From: Saccharothrix obliqua
Lineage (GTDB): Bacteria > Actinomycetota > Actinomycetes > Mycobacteriales > Pseudonocardiaceae
Assembly (NCBI RefSeq): GCF_019375475.1
Contig: NZ_JAHXGQ010000003.1
Coordinates: forward strand, 806,001 to 870,000
Length of the DNA stretch: 64,000 bases
Direction of reading: 5' to 3'
In this document: piece after piece, positions 32,863 through 41,112 of the stretch
How positions within the stretch are numbered: the stretch's first letter is position 1
Layout: each line of letters starts with the position of its first letter
The notes under the pieces: generated by a model
Told to the model about the DNA's origin: nothing
Database searches by the model: none
Seen by the model: the letters and a program-made list of their open reading frames with translations, nothing else
Program-made: the position numbers and the translations under genes

Positions 32863-33486
32863 TCAGGATCGCCCGTCCAGCGCGCGGAGCGCGGGCTCCA
32901 GGTGACCGAGCGCTTCCCGCAGCAGGTCGGCCAGCGGCCGGTCACTCGTGACGACGACGAGAGGTCCGGTGCCGCCGGGGTGCACCCACCGCTCCAGGGC
33001 GACGCGTGCGGCGGCCGAGACGGCGGCGGCCAGCACGGCGGGCGCCAGGGTGTCGGTGCCGCCGGTGCGCTCCGCGATCGCCGACGCGAGCGGCCGGGCG
33101 ATCGTGGACATGGCGTTGACGAACTCCGCGCGCAACCGGGGCGTCGAGGTGATCAGGCAGAGCGCGTCGCCCGCCGGTTCGGTCGTGTACTGCTCGACCA
33201 CGGCCTCGGTCACGGCTCGGGCCAGGGGTTCGCCCGCCGGGCGGGCCCGCAGCGCCTCCGCGACGCGAAGCGCGCGTTCGGCGGTGACGGCGGCGACGAT
33301 CGCCTGCTCGCGGCTGGCGTAGTAGTTGTTGTAGGTCCGCGGCGAGACGCCGACGGCGTCGGCGATGTCGTCCACCCGGACGTTGTCCGGTCCGCGCTCC
33401 AGCGCCAACCGCAACGCGGCTTCGCCGAGGGCCTTGCGCGTGGCTGCTTTCTTGCGCTCGCGCAGCCCGCCCTTCCCGTCCGCCAT
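32863..33486 (-). CDS. TetR-family regulator
   Basis: 207 aa. The N-terminal helix-turn-helix is typical (RVDDIADAVGVSPRTYNNYY), with the all-helical ligand domain behind it. It ends 18 bp before the TIR-like gene start on the same strand, so they may be co-transcribed. The pattern YNNYYASREQ is that of actinobacterial TetR proteins linked to efflux or redox genes. No target operator was identified. Confidence 0.85.
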   Translation of the reverse strand: MADGKGGLRERKKAATRKALGEAALRLALERGPDNVRVDDIADAVGVSPRTYNNYYASREQAIVAAVTAERALRVAEALRARPAGEPLARAVTEAVVEQYTTEPAGDALCLITSTPRLRAEFVNAMSTIARPLASAIAERTGGTDTLAPAVLAAAVSAAARVALERWVHPGGTGPLVVVTSDRPLADLLREALGHLEPALRALDGRS

Positions 33487-33532
33487 GCGGGCAGCCTACC
33501 TTGCGCAGGCGCATTTTTGCGTCATCGCAATT

Positions 33533-34021
33533 TCAGGGCGCGCTCTCCCGGCGTTCGGTGGACCGCCGCTCGACCGCCTCCGCGACCTCTTCGATCGCAC
33601 GGCGGATCAGTGCGCCGTAGTCGTCGTCGCCGAGGGCGCCCTGGTGCTGCCGGGCCGCGGCGAGGTGGTCGCGCGCGGCGTCGAACGAGCCGAGCCGGCG
33701 GAAGTTGTCGGCGAGGTTCAGGTGCAGCGACGGGTAGAACCCGGCGACGGCCAGGTGGTCGTGGTGGCGTTGGACCCGCGCGTCGGTGAGGGTCGCCGCG
33801 GCGTCGAGCGCGCGGACGTCCCAGACGAGGGCCTGCGCCGGGTCGTCGTGCAGGTCGGCGAAGTAGTGCGCCAGGACGCAGCGGTGGAAGGGGTCGCCCG
33901 CCGGTCCGATCCGGTCCCACAGGCGGCTCAGCCCGGCGCGCGCGGCGGCGGTGTCGCCGGTGCGGCCGAGGGTCACCGCCTCGGTGATCTCGGTCATCGT
34001 CGGGTCCGGGGTGGTGGTCAT
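33533..34021 (-). CDS. Small helical TPR-like protein
   Basis: 162 aa, all helical. It has repeats of the TPR shape (GRTGDTAAARAGLSRLWDRI, HLNLADNFRRLGSFDAARDH) and a charged C-terminal tail. The start overlaps the stop of the MerR/beta-clamp gene (TCAT on the plus strand), so the two are translationally coupled. It is probably an interaction partner or effector of that regulator. No enzymatic motif is seen. Confidence 0.65.
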   Translation of the reverse strand: MTTTPDPTMTEITEAVTLGRTGDTAAARAGLSRLWDRIGPAGDPFHRCVLAHYFADLHDDPAQALVWDVRALDAAATLTDARVQRHHDHLAVAGFYPSLHLNLADNFRRLGSFDAARDHLAAARQHQGALGDDDYGALIRRAIEEVAEAVERRSTERRESAP

Positions 34022-35091
34022 CCGGTGGTTCCTCCGGGTTCGGGGCGGAGCGGCATCACCAGGGTGGTGAGGTCGCCGTCGTCGGCGGAGCGCACGACGA
34101 CCGGTTCGTGGGGCAGTGCGAGGTCGAGCATCACGTCCGGGCCGACCGCCGTCGTGACGGCCGGGTGGAGGGTGGCGGCGGCGAACTCCACCACCGTTCC
34201 CGGTCCGGTGACGTCGGCGGTGACCGCCGACCGGCCGTTCGGCGAGGAGATCACCAGTCCCGTCGCCGAGACGTCGAGCCGGACGCGTGGGGCGTGCTGC
34301 TCCTCCAAGCCGCGTGCCAGCGCGTTGCGGGGGACCAGCACGCGCGTGCGGGCTTCGGGCAGGGACGCGAGCAGCAACCGGTGGTCGGGGTACGGCTCGG
34401 TCAGGGTGCGGCAGTCGCGGGTGGTCTCGTCGCCCCACAGGCGGACGTGGCCGGTGCGGGCGCTCAGCCGCAGGTCGTGCTGGCGGCGCGTCCAGGGCAG
34501 CGCGGGTCGCAGGTCGTCGGCGTCGACGGTGGCCGACCAGGTCGGGCCGGGTCGGGTCGGGACCAGCGTCCGGGTGGACAGCCGGTAGCGATCGGTCGCG
34601 GTGAGCACCACGGTGTCCGAGGACACGTCGATGCGCACCCCGTTGAGCACGGGCAGCCCCGGCTCGTGCGTGGTGGCGGTGAGGACCTGCTCCACGGCCG
34701 TGGTGAACACCAACGCGTTGACACCCGTGACCAGCGCGTCGACGCTTGTAGCGGGCGACCGCGCGTCCGACCCGCCCAGTGCGGCCTTGACCGCCACGGC
34801 CGTCTCCCGAGCGTGCCGAGCCCGTTCCGCCAGCCCCGCGACGTGCTCGTCCACGATCCGAGCCGCCTCCCCGGCAGCCCCGCCGAGCACCTCCCCGATC
34901 CGCTCCAGCGGCATGTCGATCTCCCGCAACCGCCGGATCGCCACCGCCCGCGCGACCTGGTCGCGCGCGTAGTAGCGGTAGCCGGACACGTGATCCACAC
35001 TCGCCGGCCGCAGCAGACCGGAGTCCGCGTAGAAGCGCAGGGCACTCGCGGTCAGCCCGCAGGCGCGGGCGAAGACCCCGATGGTGAGCAT
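34018..35091 (-). CDS. MerR regulator fused to a DnaN-like (beta-clamp) domain
   Basis: 357 aa from ATG 35091. Residues 1-75 are a MerR winged helix (MLTIGVFARACGLTASALRF, GYRYYARDQVARA), then a dimerisation helix to about 115. Residues about 130-350 resemble a DNA polymerase III beta subunit: PVLNGVRIDVSSDTVVLTATDRYRLSTRTL is the beta-clamp V-L-x-G-V-x-x-x-x-x-x-x-x-L-x-A-T-D-x-Y-R-L signature, with a final LVMPLRPE like the clamp C-terminus. Such fusions exist in actinobacteria, but the ligand or partner is unknown. It is coupled to the TPR-like gene. A textbook MerR promoter lies directly upstream, which indicates autoregulation. Confidence 0.85.
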   Translation of the reverse strand: MLTIGVFARACGLTASALRFYADSGLLRPASVDHVSGYRYYARDQVARAVAIRRLREIDMPLERIGEVLGGAAGEAARIVDEHVAGLAERARHARETAVAVKAALGGSDARSPATSVDALVTGVNALVFTTAVEQVLTATTHEPGLPVLNGVRIDVSSDTVVLTATDRYRLSTRTLVPTRPGPTWSATVDADDLRPALPWTRRQHDLRLSARTGHVRLWGDETTRDCRTLTEPYPDHRLLLASLPEARTRVLVPRNALARGLEEQHAPRVRLDVSATGLVISSPNGRSAVTADVTGPGTVVEFAAATLHPAVTTAVGPDVMLDLALPHEPVVVRSADDGDLTTLVMPLRPEPGGTTG

Positions 35092-35106
35092 CTCGGACAC
35101 CCGCCC

Positions 35107-35137
35107 ATCATCGGCCTTCAAGTAACTCGAAGGTCAA
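35107..35137 (-). promoter_or_regulatory. MerR-type promoter with palindromic operator
   Basis: On the minus strand TTGACC (35132-35137, -35) and GATGAT (35107-35112, -10) are 19 bp apart, the over-long spacing that MerR proteins correct by twisting DNA. The spacer holds the near-perfect palindrome CCTTCGAGTTACTTGAAGG (35115-35133), two mismatches from full symmetry. It starts about 16 bp before the regulator's ATG. Confidence 0.75.
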
Positions 35138-35246
35138 ACCGCGGGCGCGACCTGCCCCGGAGGCGCCCCGACCTCGATGCCCGGCCGCGGACCGGCGGCA
35201 CCGAACATCGCGACGCGCCTGTGGGTGGCCGGCACGTGATCGGCCC

Positions 35247-35380
35247 GCCCGCCACCCGCTCCAGGCCCGCCACCCGCTCGAGGCCCGCCACCCGCGCCAG
35301 GGCCGCCACCCGCCCCCGGGCCGGCACCCGCTCCAGGCCCACCACCCGCCCCCCGCCCCCCGGGCCGCCACCCGCTCCGC
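35247..35380. repeat. 18-bp tandem repeat, about seven copies
   Basis: Units of the form GCCCGCCACCCGCTCCAG occur head to tail at 35247, 35265, 35283, 35301, 35319 and 35337, with a last unit at 35363 after 8 extra bases. The first three differ by one base or so; later ones diverge. No gene is assigned across it; any translation is low-complexity (Ala-Gly-Gly-Gly-Pro or Arg-His-Pro). It borders the palindrome array. Confidence 0.8.
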
Positions 35381-35399
35381 GATGTCCTGCCGGCCGAAG

Positions 35400-35613
35400 C
35401 TTCAGGCAGGCTCCCTGAAGGTTCACCCACCTAACTTTCAGGGAGCCTGCCTGAAAGATCCGCCGCCACCTAACTTTCAGGGAGGCTCCCTGAAAGTTTC
35501 GGCCCGCCACAACTTTCAGGCAGGCTTCCTGACAGTTCCGGCCCGCCCCAACTATCAGGCAGGCTCCCTGAAAGTTTCCGGCGCGGCTTTCTTTCAGGGA
35601 GGCTCCCTGAAAG
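35400..35613. repeat. Array of six palindromes with 39-bp period
   Basis: A 23-bp palindrome of consensus CTTTCAGGGAGG-CTCCCTGAAAG occurs at 35435-35457, 35474-35496, 35513-35535, 35552-35574 and 35591-35613, exactly 39 bp apart, plus a shorter copy at 35400-35420. Differences are mostly G/C exchanges at the middle of the arms. Intervening 14-16-bp segments are related to each other (often TTTCGGCCCGCCACAA). The array fills the spacer between the MerR promoter and the acetyltransferase gene and could be a set of protein-binding sites or a mobile extragenic palindrome family. Confidence 0.9.
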
Positions 35614-35710
35614 TTTCGGCTCAGCCCGGCCCCGGCGTGGGCGACCCGGATGACCGACCAGGTGCGGTCAGTGCGATTTGCCCACGGGGCTTGGGAGGCA
35701 TCATTGATCC

Positions 35711-36265
35711 ATGCCCATCATCTCCAGCCCCGAGACCCTGTTCGGCGAGGTCGTCATCCGGCCCGCGCGACCCGGCGAAGAGGACGTCGTGCTCGACCTC
35801 CTGGCCGATGCCGCCGCCTGGCTCGACGGGCGGGGCATCACGCAGTGGCCCCTGCGGTTCCCGGCCGACTCCGTGCGGGCGCAGATTTCGCGGGGAGAGG
35901 TGTTGCTGGTGGAGGAAGCCCGACAGCCCGTCGCGACGTTGGCGGTCACCGACGACGAGGCGGAGTTCTGGGGCCCCGTCACGGAACCGGCCTACTACGT
36001 CGGCCGGTTCGCCGTCGCCCGGCGGGCCGGTGGTGGCGGTCTCGGCCGTCGCCTCATCGGCTGGGTCGCGGGCAAGGCCGCGGACCACGGTCGGCAGTAC
36101 GTCCGCCTGGCCACGGTCCGCCACAACCCGGGCCTGCGGGGCTACTACGAGCGGGCCGGGTTCGTGCACGTCGTCGACCCGCCCCACGCGCGGTGGGAGA
36201 TGAGCCTCTACCAGCTGGCCGTGACACCGGCCGTCGAGGTCTCAGGACGGGAGCACCACGGGTAG
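35711..36265 (+). CDS. GNAT-family N-acetyltransferase
   Basis: 184 aa, ATG 35711. It has the GNAT order: an acidic beta-1 region (VVIRPARPGEEDVVL), FWGPV...YYVGRFAVARRAGGGGLGRRLI, the acetyl-CoA pyrophosphate loop (R/Q-x-x-G-x-G/A), and RHNPGLRGYYERAGFVHV near the end. The substrate is unknown. Its end overlaps the end of the converging P450 gene by 24 bp. Confidence 0.85.
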   Translation: MPIISSPETLFGEVVIRPARPGEEDVVLDLLADAAAWLDGRGITQWPLRFPADSVRAQISRGEVLLVEEARQPVATLAVTDDEAEFWGPVTEPAYYVGRFAVARRAGGGGLGRRLIGWVAGKAADHGRQYVRLATVRHNPGLRGYYERAGFVHVVDPPHARWEMSLYQLAVTPAVEVSGREHHG

Positions 36266-37471
36266 GGCCGCGTACGGGTTCATGATCGAGGAATCACGAC
36301 GCCGCGGCGCCTGGACGGCGAGGCGGGCACGTGGGTGCCGCGTGCTCAGCTCGCGCAGCACGGTGTTGACCTCCAGCCGCGCGAGCTGGGCGCCCAGGCA
36401 GTAGTGGACGCCGTGGCCGAACGAGATGTGCTGCGCGGCGGTGGCCCGTGCCGGGCGGAACAAGGCGGCGTCGGCCCCGTGGACGGCGGGGTCGCGGTTG
36501 GCGGCCCCGATGTTGATCAGGACCAGCTCGCCCGCGCGGACGGTGGCGCCCAGGACGTCGAAGTCTTCGGTGGCCACCCGGTGCGGCGCGTTGCGCACAC
36601 CGTTGTCCACCCGCAGCGCCTCGTCCACGACGCGGGGTATCTCCTCCGGGTGGGCGACGACCTCCCGCCACCCGGCCGCGTCGGCGGCGAGCAGCAGGGC
36701 CAGTGCGTTGCCGATGGCGTTCGCGGTCGTCTCGTGACCGGCCACGACCAATATGAACGCGTTGCCGAGCAGTTCCTCCGGTGTCAGCCGGTCGCCGTCC
36801 ACGCCGACCTGGACCAAGGCGCTGAGCAACCCGTCGTCGGGGTGGCGGCGCTTGTGCTCGATCGCCTCGGCCATGTACGCGGTCATGTCCCGCGTCGCCT
36901 GCGGGCTGACGTCCGGGCTCTCCGCCATGAGCGCGTCGGTCCAGGCGCGCAGCCGGTCGTGGTCCGACCTCGGCAGGCCCAGCAGCTCGCTGATCACGAT
37001 CAGCGGCAACGGGGACGCCAACCGGTCCATCAGGTCGACGGGCTCGTCCACCGGCAGCGCGGCCACCAGCTCGGCCGCGATCCGCTCGACGCGCGACCGC
37101 AAGGCGCGCACCCGGCGGGGCGCGAACGCGGTGGAGATCAACCCCCGCAGCCGCCCGTGCGTGGGCGGGTTCGACATGAGCACGGACGGCGCGAACATGC
37201 CGTTGACCTCCTCCTCGGCGACGCCCTGCGCGCGCAGCGCGGCGGTGAGGTCCGCCGAGTCCTTGGACAGCCGCGGGTCGGCGAGCAGCGCCTTGGCGGT
37301 CTCCAGCGGCACCGTCGCCACCAGGACCCGCACCCCGTTGGGCAGCGCGGCCGGGGTGATCCACTGCCCACGATCGCGCAGCCCGTCCTCGACCACGTGG
37401 TGCGCCACGCCGCGCAGACCGGCGGTGCTCACGAGGTTCCGGGTGGACGGGACGTGGATCGGGTCTACCAC
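36242..37471 (-). CDS. Cytochrome P450
   Basis: 409 aa from GTG 37471, chosen because GGGAG lies 6 nt upstream; the open frame is longer but the extension does not look like P450. Motifs: I-helix AGHETT (residues 244-249), E284-A-L-R287 of the ExxR pair, and the haem loop FGHGVHYCLG with Cys358 as thiolate ligand. The I-helix Glu-Thr pair is intact, so oxygen activation is expected. It is the last gene of the halogenated-pyrrole operon, 62 bp after a halogenase. P450s in halopyrrole pathways can hydroxylate or couple aromatic rings; the job here is inferred. Confidence 0.88.
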   Translation of the reverse strand: MVDPIHVPSTRNLVSTAGLRGVAHHVVEDGLRDRGQWITPAALPNGVRVLVATVPLETAKALLADPRLSKDSADLTAALRAQGVAEEEVNGMFAPSVLMSNPPTHGRLRGLISTAFAPRRVRALRSRVERIAAELVAALPVDEPVDLMDRLASPLPLIVISELLGLPRSDHDRLRAWTDALMAESPDVSPQATRDMTAYMAEAIEHKRRHPDDGLLSALVQVGVDGDRLTPEELLGNAFILVVAGHETTANAIGNALALLLAADAAGWREVVAHPEEIPRVVDEALRVDNGVRNAPHRVATEDFDVLGATVRAGELVLINIGAANRDPAVHGADAALFRPARATAAQHISFGHGVHYCLGAQLARLEVNTVLRELSTRHPRARLAVQAPRRRDSSIMNPYAALPVVLPS

Positions 37472-37533
37472 CAGCAGCTCCCAGCGCTCGACGGGCCACC
37501 ACCCCCGGCGGCGCCGGAGGTGAGCCGCGAGGA

Positions 37534-38838
37534 TCAGGTGGTGGTCAGCCCGAGCCGCGGGCTGACCACCACCCGCAACCCCGTGGTCACGTCCCGGATG
37601 GCGTTCGGCGGCAGGTCCGCCGCGGCGCCGTAGCCGGCGTCCTGGAGGTCGCTCAACCCCGAGATCAGCTTGGTGAACGCCCACTGCGGCAGCCGGCGGC
37701 GGGCGCCGTCGCGGGTCAGCCGCTGGGCCAGCCAGAAGTAGGTCTCCTTCCCACGATACTGCTGGTACATCAGGGAAACCAGGGCTAAAAAGCGTTCGTA
37801 CGAACGGCGGTAGTGCTGTTGGAAGAACTCCAGTCCCCGGTCCTCCGCGACGTCGCCGCGCAGGATCGAACTCACGCAGGCCGCGCCGAGCAGCGCGCTG
37901 TACATGGCCAGGTGGGTCCCGGTGGACAGCAACGGGTCCAGGAAGCACGCCGCGTCGCCGATGATCACGTGGCCGGGCCCGCAGAACCGGCCGGCCGCGT
38001 AGGAGTAGTCCTGCTCGATGCGCACCGGCGACCGGAACGTCGCACCACGCAACAGCGACGCGACGGTGTCCGACTCCGCCACGGCCTCCAGCAACACCTC
38101 CTCGTCGCGGGAGTGCCGGGCGCGGCGCTCGCGGAACAGGTCCCGGTGGGTGACGAAACCGACGCTGAACCTCCTGCCGCCCAGCGGGATGACCCAGTAC
38201 CAGCCGTCCGGCGACGAGATCGAGTTGAGCCCGCCCTCGGGCGTGCCGGGCAGGGTCCGGGCGCCGTCCCAGTAACCCCAGATCGCGACGTTGCGGAACA
38301 CCTCGTGCGGCACCCGGTCGCGGTGGTGGCCCACCGACAGCACACCCGCGCGGCCGGAGGCGTCGATGATGAAGTCGGCCGCCGTCTCACCCCGCGTGCC
38401 GTCCCGCCGGACCCACCGCACGGCACGCGGCCGGTCGCCCGCGAAGACGACCTCCCGGACCGCCACGCCCTCCTCGACCCGCACGCCCTGCTCGCGGGCG
38501 TTGCGCAGCAGCAGGTGGTCGAACTCGGCGCGCTCGACCTGCCACGAGTACACCTCGTCGCCGAACTGGGCGGACCAGTCGACGGCCCAGCCCTCGTCGC
38601 CCCAGCGCAGGTAACCGCCCCGCTTGACCTGGAAACCACGTGCCTCCACCAGGTCCAGCGCGCCGGACAGGCCGAGCACCGTGCGGCACGACGGCGCGAG
38701 CGATTCGCCGATGTGGTAGCGCGGGAACGCGTCCCGCTCGAACAGGTGGACCTCGAAACCCGCTCGGGCCAGCAGCGCGGCGGCGGTGCTGCCCGCCGGA
38801 CCGCCGCCGATGACCAACACGGTGTCGGGGCGTGGCAT
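37534..38838 (-). CDS. Flavin-dependent halogenase (pyrrolyl-carrier type), copy 1
   Basis: 434 aa from ATG 38838 (AAGGGA upstream). FAD site VLVIGGGPAGSTAAALLARAG and the halogenase tunnel signature W-x-W-x-I-P, here GWYWVIP, are present; GDAACFLDPLLSTGTHLAMY binds FAD near the end. The sequence groups by pattern with enzymes acting on carrier-tethered pyrrole or phenol (PltA-like), not with free-tryptophan halogenases. With the second halogenase of the operon it may add two or more halogens. A flavin reductase is not encoded nearby and would have to be supplied elsewhere. Confidence 0.85.
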   Translation of the reverse strand: MPRPDTVLVIGGGPAGSTAAALLARAGFEVHLFERDAFPRYHIGESLAPSCRTVLGLSGALDLVEARGFQVKRGGYLRWGDEGWAVDWSAQFGDEVYSWQVERAEFDHLLLRNAREQGVRVEEGVAVREVVFAGDRPRAVRWVRRDGTRGETAADFIIDASGRAGVLSVGHHRDRVPHEVFRNVAIWGYWDGARTLPGTPEGGLNSISSPDGWYWVIPLGGRRFSVGFVTHRDLFRERRARHSRDEEVLLEAVAESDTVASLLRGATFRSPVRIEQDYSYAAGRFCGPGHVIIGDAACFLDPLLSTGTHLAMYSALLGAACVSSILRGDVAEDRGLEFFQQHYRRSYERFLALVSLMYQQYRGKETYFWLAQRLTRDGARRRLPQWAFTKLISGLSDLQDAGYGAAADLPPNAIRDVTTGLRVVVSPRLGLTTT

Positions 38839-38849
38839 CGCGTGTCCCT

Positions 38850-39539
38850 TCAGTCGCGGGCGAGGCGGGCGGTGAGGTGGAACGCCGGTATCGACGCGCG
38901 CCCGCCGCCGGGCAGGGTGTGGGTGGTGGGCAGGACGTCGTGGCCGCCGGCCACGGCCACGTAGCGGGGGCCGAGCAACGCCATCACGTCCTCCGCCGTG
39001 AGCACGCCCGGCCGGATGCCGGCGGACAGCACCCGGGACAACGCGGGCGGCGGCCCGCCGGCGGTCAGCGCCGCGAAGTACGCCTCGGCGGTGGGCGCGA
39101 GTTCCACGAGGTGGAGGGTGCCGCGCTCGCCGAGCAGCCGCCGCACCGCCGCGGCGAACGCGGGCCGCAGGTCCGGCGCGACCTGGTGCAGGACACCGCG
39201 CAGGTGGACGTTGGCGTCGCCGCACCGGTCGTGCAGGCGGGCCACCGCGGCGGTGTCCAGGGCGTCGAGCACGACGTAGGTGACGTTCGGGTGCGGGTGC
39301 GTCCGCCGGGCCAGGTCGATCGCCGCCGCCGACGCGTCCGCGCCGATGACCCGCTCGAAGTGCGCGGCGAGCTGGACGGCCTGCGTGCCGTTGCCGCACC
39401 CGACGTCCACCACCGGCAGGCTGCCGTCCAGCACCTCGGTCAACCGCGCCAGGTCCGCGGGCACGTCCCACAGCGGCGGCCTGCCGTCCCGCGCGGTGGC
39501 CCGCCAGAACACCTCCCAGACGTCAGCGCCGGTGCGCAC
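38850..39539 (-). CDS. SAM-dependent methyltransferase
   Basis: 229 aa from GTG 39539 (GAGGAGG six nt upstream). Class I fold with motif I VVDVGCGNGTQ and a following acidic VIGADAS. Its start lies inside the end of the adenylation gene (17-bp overlap), so they are coupled. It probably methylates the pyrrole product (N-, O- or C-methylation cannot be told apart here). The C-terminal half lacks features of a known subfamily. Confidence 0.8.
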   Translation of the reverse strand: MRTGADVWEVFWRATARDGRPPLWDVPADLARLTEVLDGSLPVVDVGCGNGTQAVQLAAHFERVIGADASAAAIDLARRTHPHPNVTYVVLDALDTAAVARLHDRCGDANVHLRGVLHQVAPDLRPAFAAAVRRLLGERGTLHLVELAPTAEAYFAALTAGGPPPALSRVLSAGIRPGVLTAEDVMALLGPRYVAVAGGHDVLPTTHTLPGGGRASIPAFHLTARLARD

Positions 39540-41112
39540 CGGGCGCCTCCTCGTCCGGTGTGCCCAGTGCGACCGCGGCGCGGTCGCGCAGGGCGGCCCG
39601 GTCGGTCTTGCCGGTCGGCGTCCGGGGCAGCTCGGGCAGCACGTCGAACCGCTCGGGCACGGCGGCGCGCGGCAGCCGTTCGGCGCAGTGCCGCGTCAGC
39701 TCGGCCGCGTCGACGCCCGGCGCGGCCACCGCGGCGACCAGGTGCAGGTCACCGTCGGCGTCCGGGACGGCGAGCACCGCGCAGTCCGCGACCGCCGGGT
39801 GGTCGTGCAGCACCACCTCGACCTCGCCGGGTTCGACGCGGTTGCCGCGGATCTTGACCTGGTCGTCGCGGCGGCCGAGGAACGTGTAGCGGCCGTCGCC
39901 CTCGTGGCGGACCAGGTCGCCCGTGCGGTAGCACGTGCCACCGCCGTCGGGCGCGGGCACCAGTGCGGCTCCGGTCCGGTCCGGGTCGTTCCAGTAGCCG
40001 CGCATCACCGTGGGACCGCGGACGTGCAGCTCGCCGGTCTCACCGGGCGCGGCGAGGTGGCCGTCATCGGTGACCGCGAAGACGCTCACGCCGGTGATGG
40101 CCCGCCCGATCGGGATCGACGTGGTGGTGGGCGGCAGCGGGTGCGGCACCTCGTGCCAGGTGCACACGTTGGTCTCGGTGGGCCCGTAGAAGTTGAGGAA
40201 CCGGGCGTGCGGCAGCAGCGCCATCAGCTGCCGCAGGCGGGGCACCGGGAACACCTCGCCCGCGAACGCCACCAGGCGCAGCCGGGACAGGTCGCGCCGG
40301 GCGAGGTCGCCGCGTTCGCGCAGCATCACCAGCGCCGAGGGCACCGAGTACCAGACCGTGACGCCGGCGCGTTCCACGAGGCTCGCCACGCTCATCGGGA
40401 ACACGCCGACCCGGGGCGGAATCAGGACCAGCGCCGCCGCCGCGGAAGCGGTGGCGAAGACGTCGAAGACGGACAGGTCGAAGTGCAGCGGCGCCTGGCC
40501 GCCGACCCGGTCGTCCGGCGCCAGTTCGCACGTCCGGGCCGCCCACCGCACGAAGGCCAGCGCGTTGCCGTGGCTGAGCGCCACGCCCTTCGGCACGCCG
40601 GTCGACCCGGACGTGTAGAGCACGTAGGCGAGGTCGTCGGGACCGATCCGGGGCGCGGGCGCGACCGGCTCGCAGCGGTCGAGGTCGGCGCGGCCCAGCC
40701 ACCGCACCGGCCCGGTGCCCCGTCCCGCCCCGTCGCACACCACCACGGTGTCGAGCGGCGGGACGACCGGCACCGTGCTCGCGGTGAACTCGGTGACCAC
40801 GACGCACCGCGCGCCGCTGTCGCGCAGCAGCACCGCGGTCCGCGCCGGCGGCGCGAGCGGGTCCAGCGGCACGTACGCGGCCCCGGCGGCGAGCACACCG
40901 TGGATCGCCACGACCGCCTCGGTCGACTTCGGCAGGTACAGCGCGACGCGATCACCGGGGCGCACGCCCGCCTCGACCAGCAACCGGGCCATCCGGCTCG
41001 CCTCCGCGTGCAGGAGTGCGTACGGGACAACGCGTTCGCCGTCGACCACCGCCGTGCGCCCGGGGTGCTCACGCGCCGCGGCGGCGACCAGGTCCGGCAG
41101 CACGCCCGTCAT
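39523..41112 (-). CDS. Stand-alone amino-acid adenylation enzyme, prolyl-AMP ligase type
   Basis: 529 aa. The full A-domain set is present: LYTSGSTGVPKGV (A3), HFDLSVFDVFA (A4), FYGPTETNVC (A5), YRTGDLV (A7), GRRDDQVKIRGNRVE (A8) and PTGKTDR (A10 with catalytic Lys). Aligning by eye to the GrsA pocket I read residues D-L-F-Y-A-A-F-V-C(-K), which resembles the code of PltF-type proline ligases that feed pyrrole formation. The ATG overlaps the stop of the carrier-protein gene (ATGA). With carrier, dehydrogenase and halogenases alongside, loading of L-proline onto the carrier is the best reading. Confidence 0.85.
   Translation of the reverse strand: MTGVLPDLVAAAAREHPGRTAVVDGERVVPYALLHAEASRMARLLVEAGVRPGDRVALYLPKSTEAVVAIHGVLAAGAAYVPLDPLAPPARTAVLLRDSGARCVVVTEFTASTVPVVPPLDTVVVCDGAGRGTGPVRWLGRADLDRCEPVAPAPRIGPDDLAYVLYTSGSTGVPKGVALSHGNALAFVRWAARTCELAPDDRVGGQAPLHFDLSVFDVFATASAAAALVLIPPRVGVFPMSVASLVERAGVTVWYSVPSALVMLRERGDLARRDLSRLRLVAFAGEVFPVPRLRQLMALLPHARFLNFYGPTETNVCTWHEVPHPLPPTTTSIPIGRAITGVSVFAVTDDGHLAAPGETGELHVRGPTVMRGYWNDPDRTGAALVPAPDGGGTCYRTGDLVRHEGDGRYTFLGRRDDQVKIRGNRVEPGEVEVVLHDHPAVADCAVLAVPDADGDLHLVAAVAAPGVDAAELTRHCAERLPRAAVPERFDVLPELPRTPTGKTDRAALRDRAAVALGTPDEEAPGAHRR

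Noticed and set aside
35092-35121. TTG start for the MerR/beta-clamp protein
   Set aside because: It would place translation start inside the MerR operator and promoter; ATG 35091 fits the promoter and family N-terminus.
35400-35613. CRISPR array
   Set aside because: Units are 23-bp palindromes with short 14-16-bp intervening segments that resemble each other; spacers are not unique, and no cas gene is present.
35382-36203. Open frame across the palindrome array with 13-residue repeats (NFQ-x-x-SLKV)
   Set aside because: The same motif is encoded on both strands because the DNA is palindromic; no ribosome site, and the frame runs out of phase into the acetyltransferase gene.
37472-37948. 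P450 with a 160-residue N-terminal extension
   Set aside because: The extra part overlaps the upstream halogenase gene in another frame and has shadow composition; GTG 37471 has a ribosome site and gives normal P450 length.
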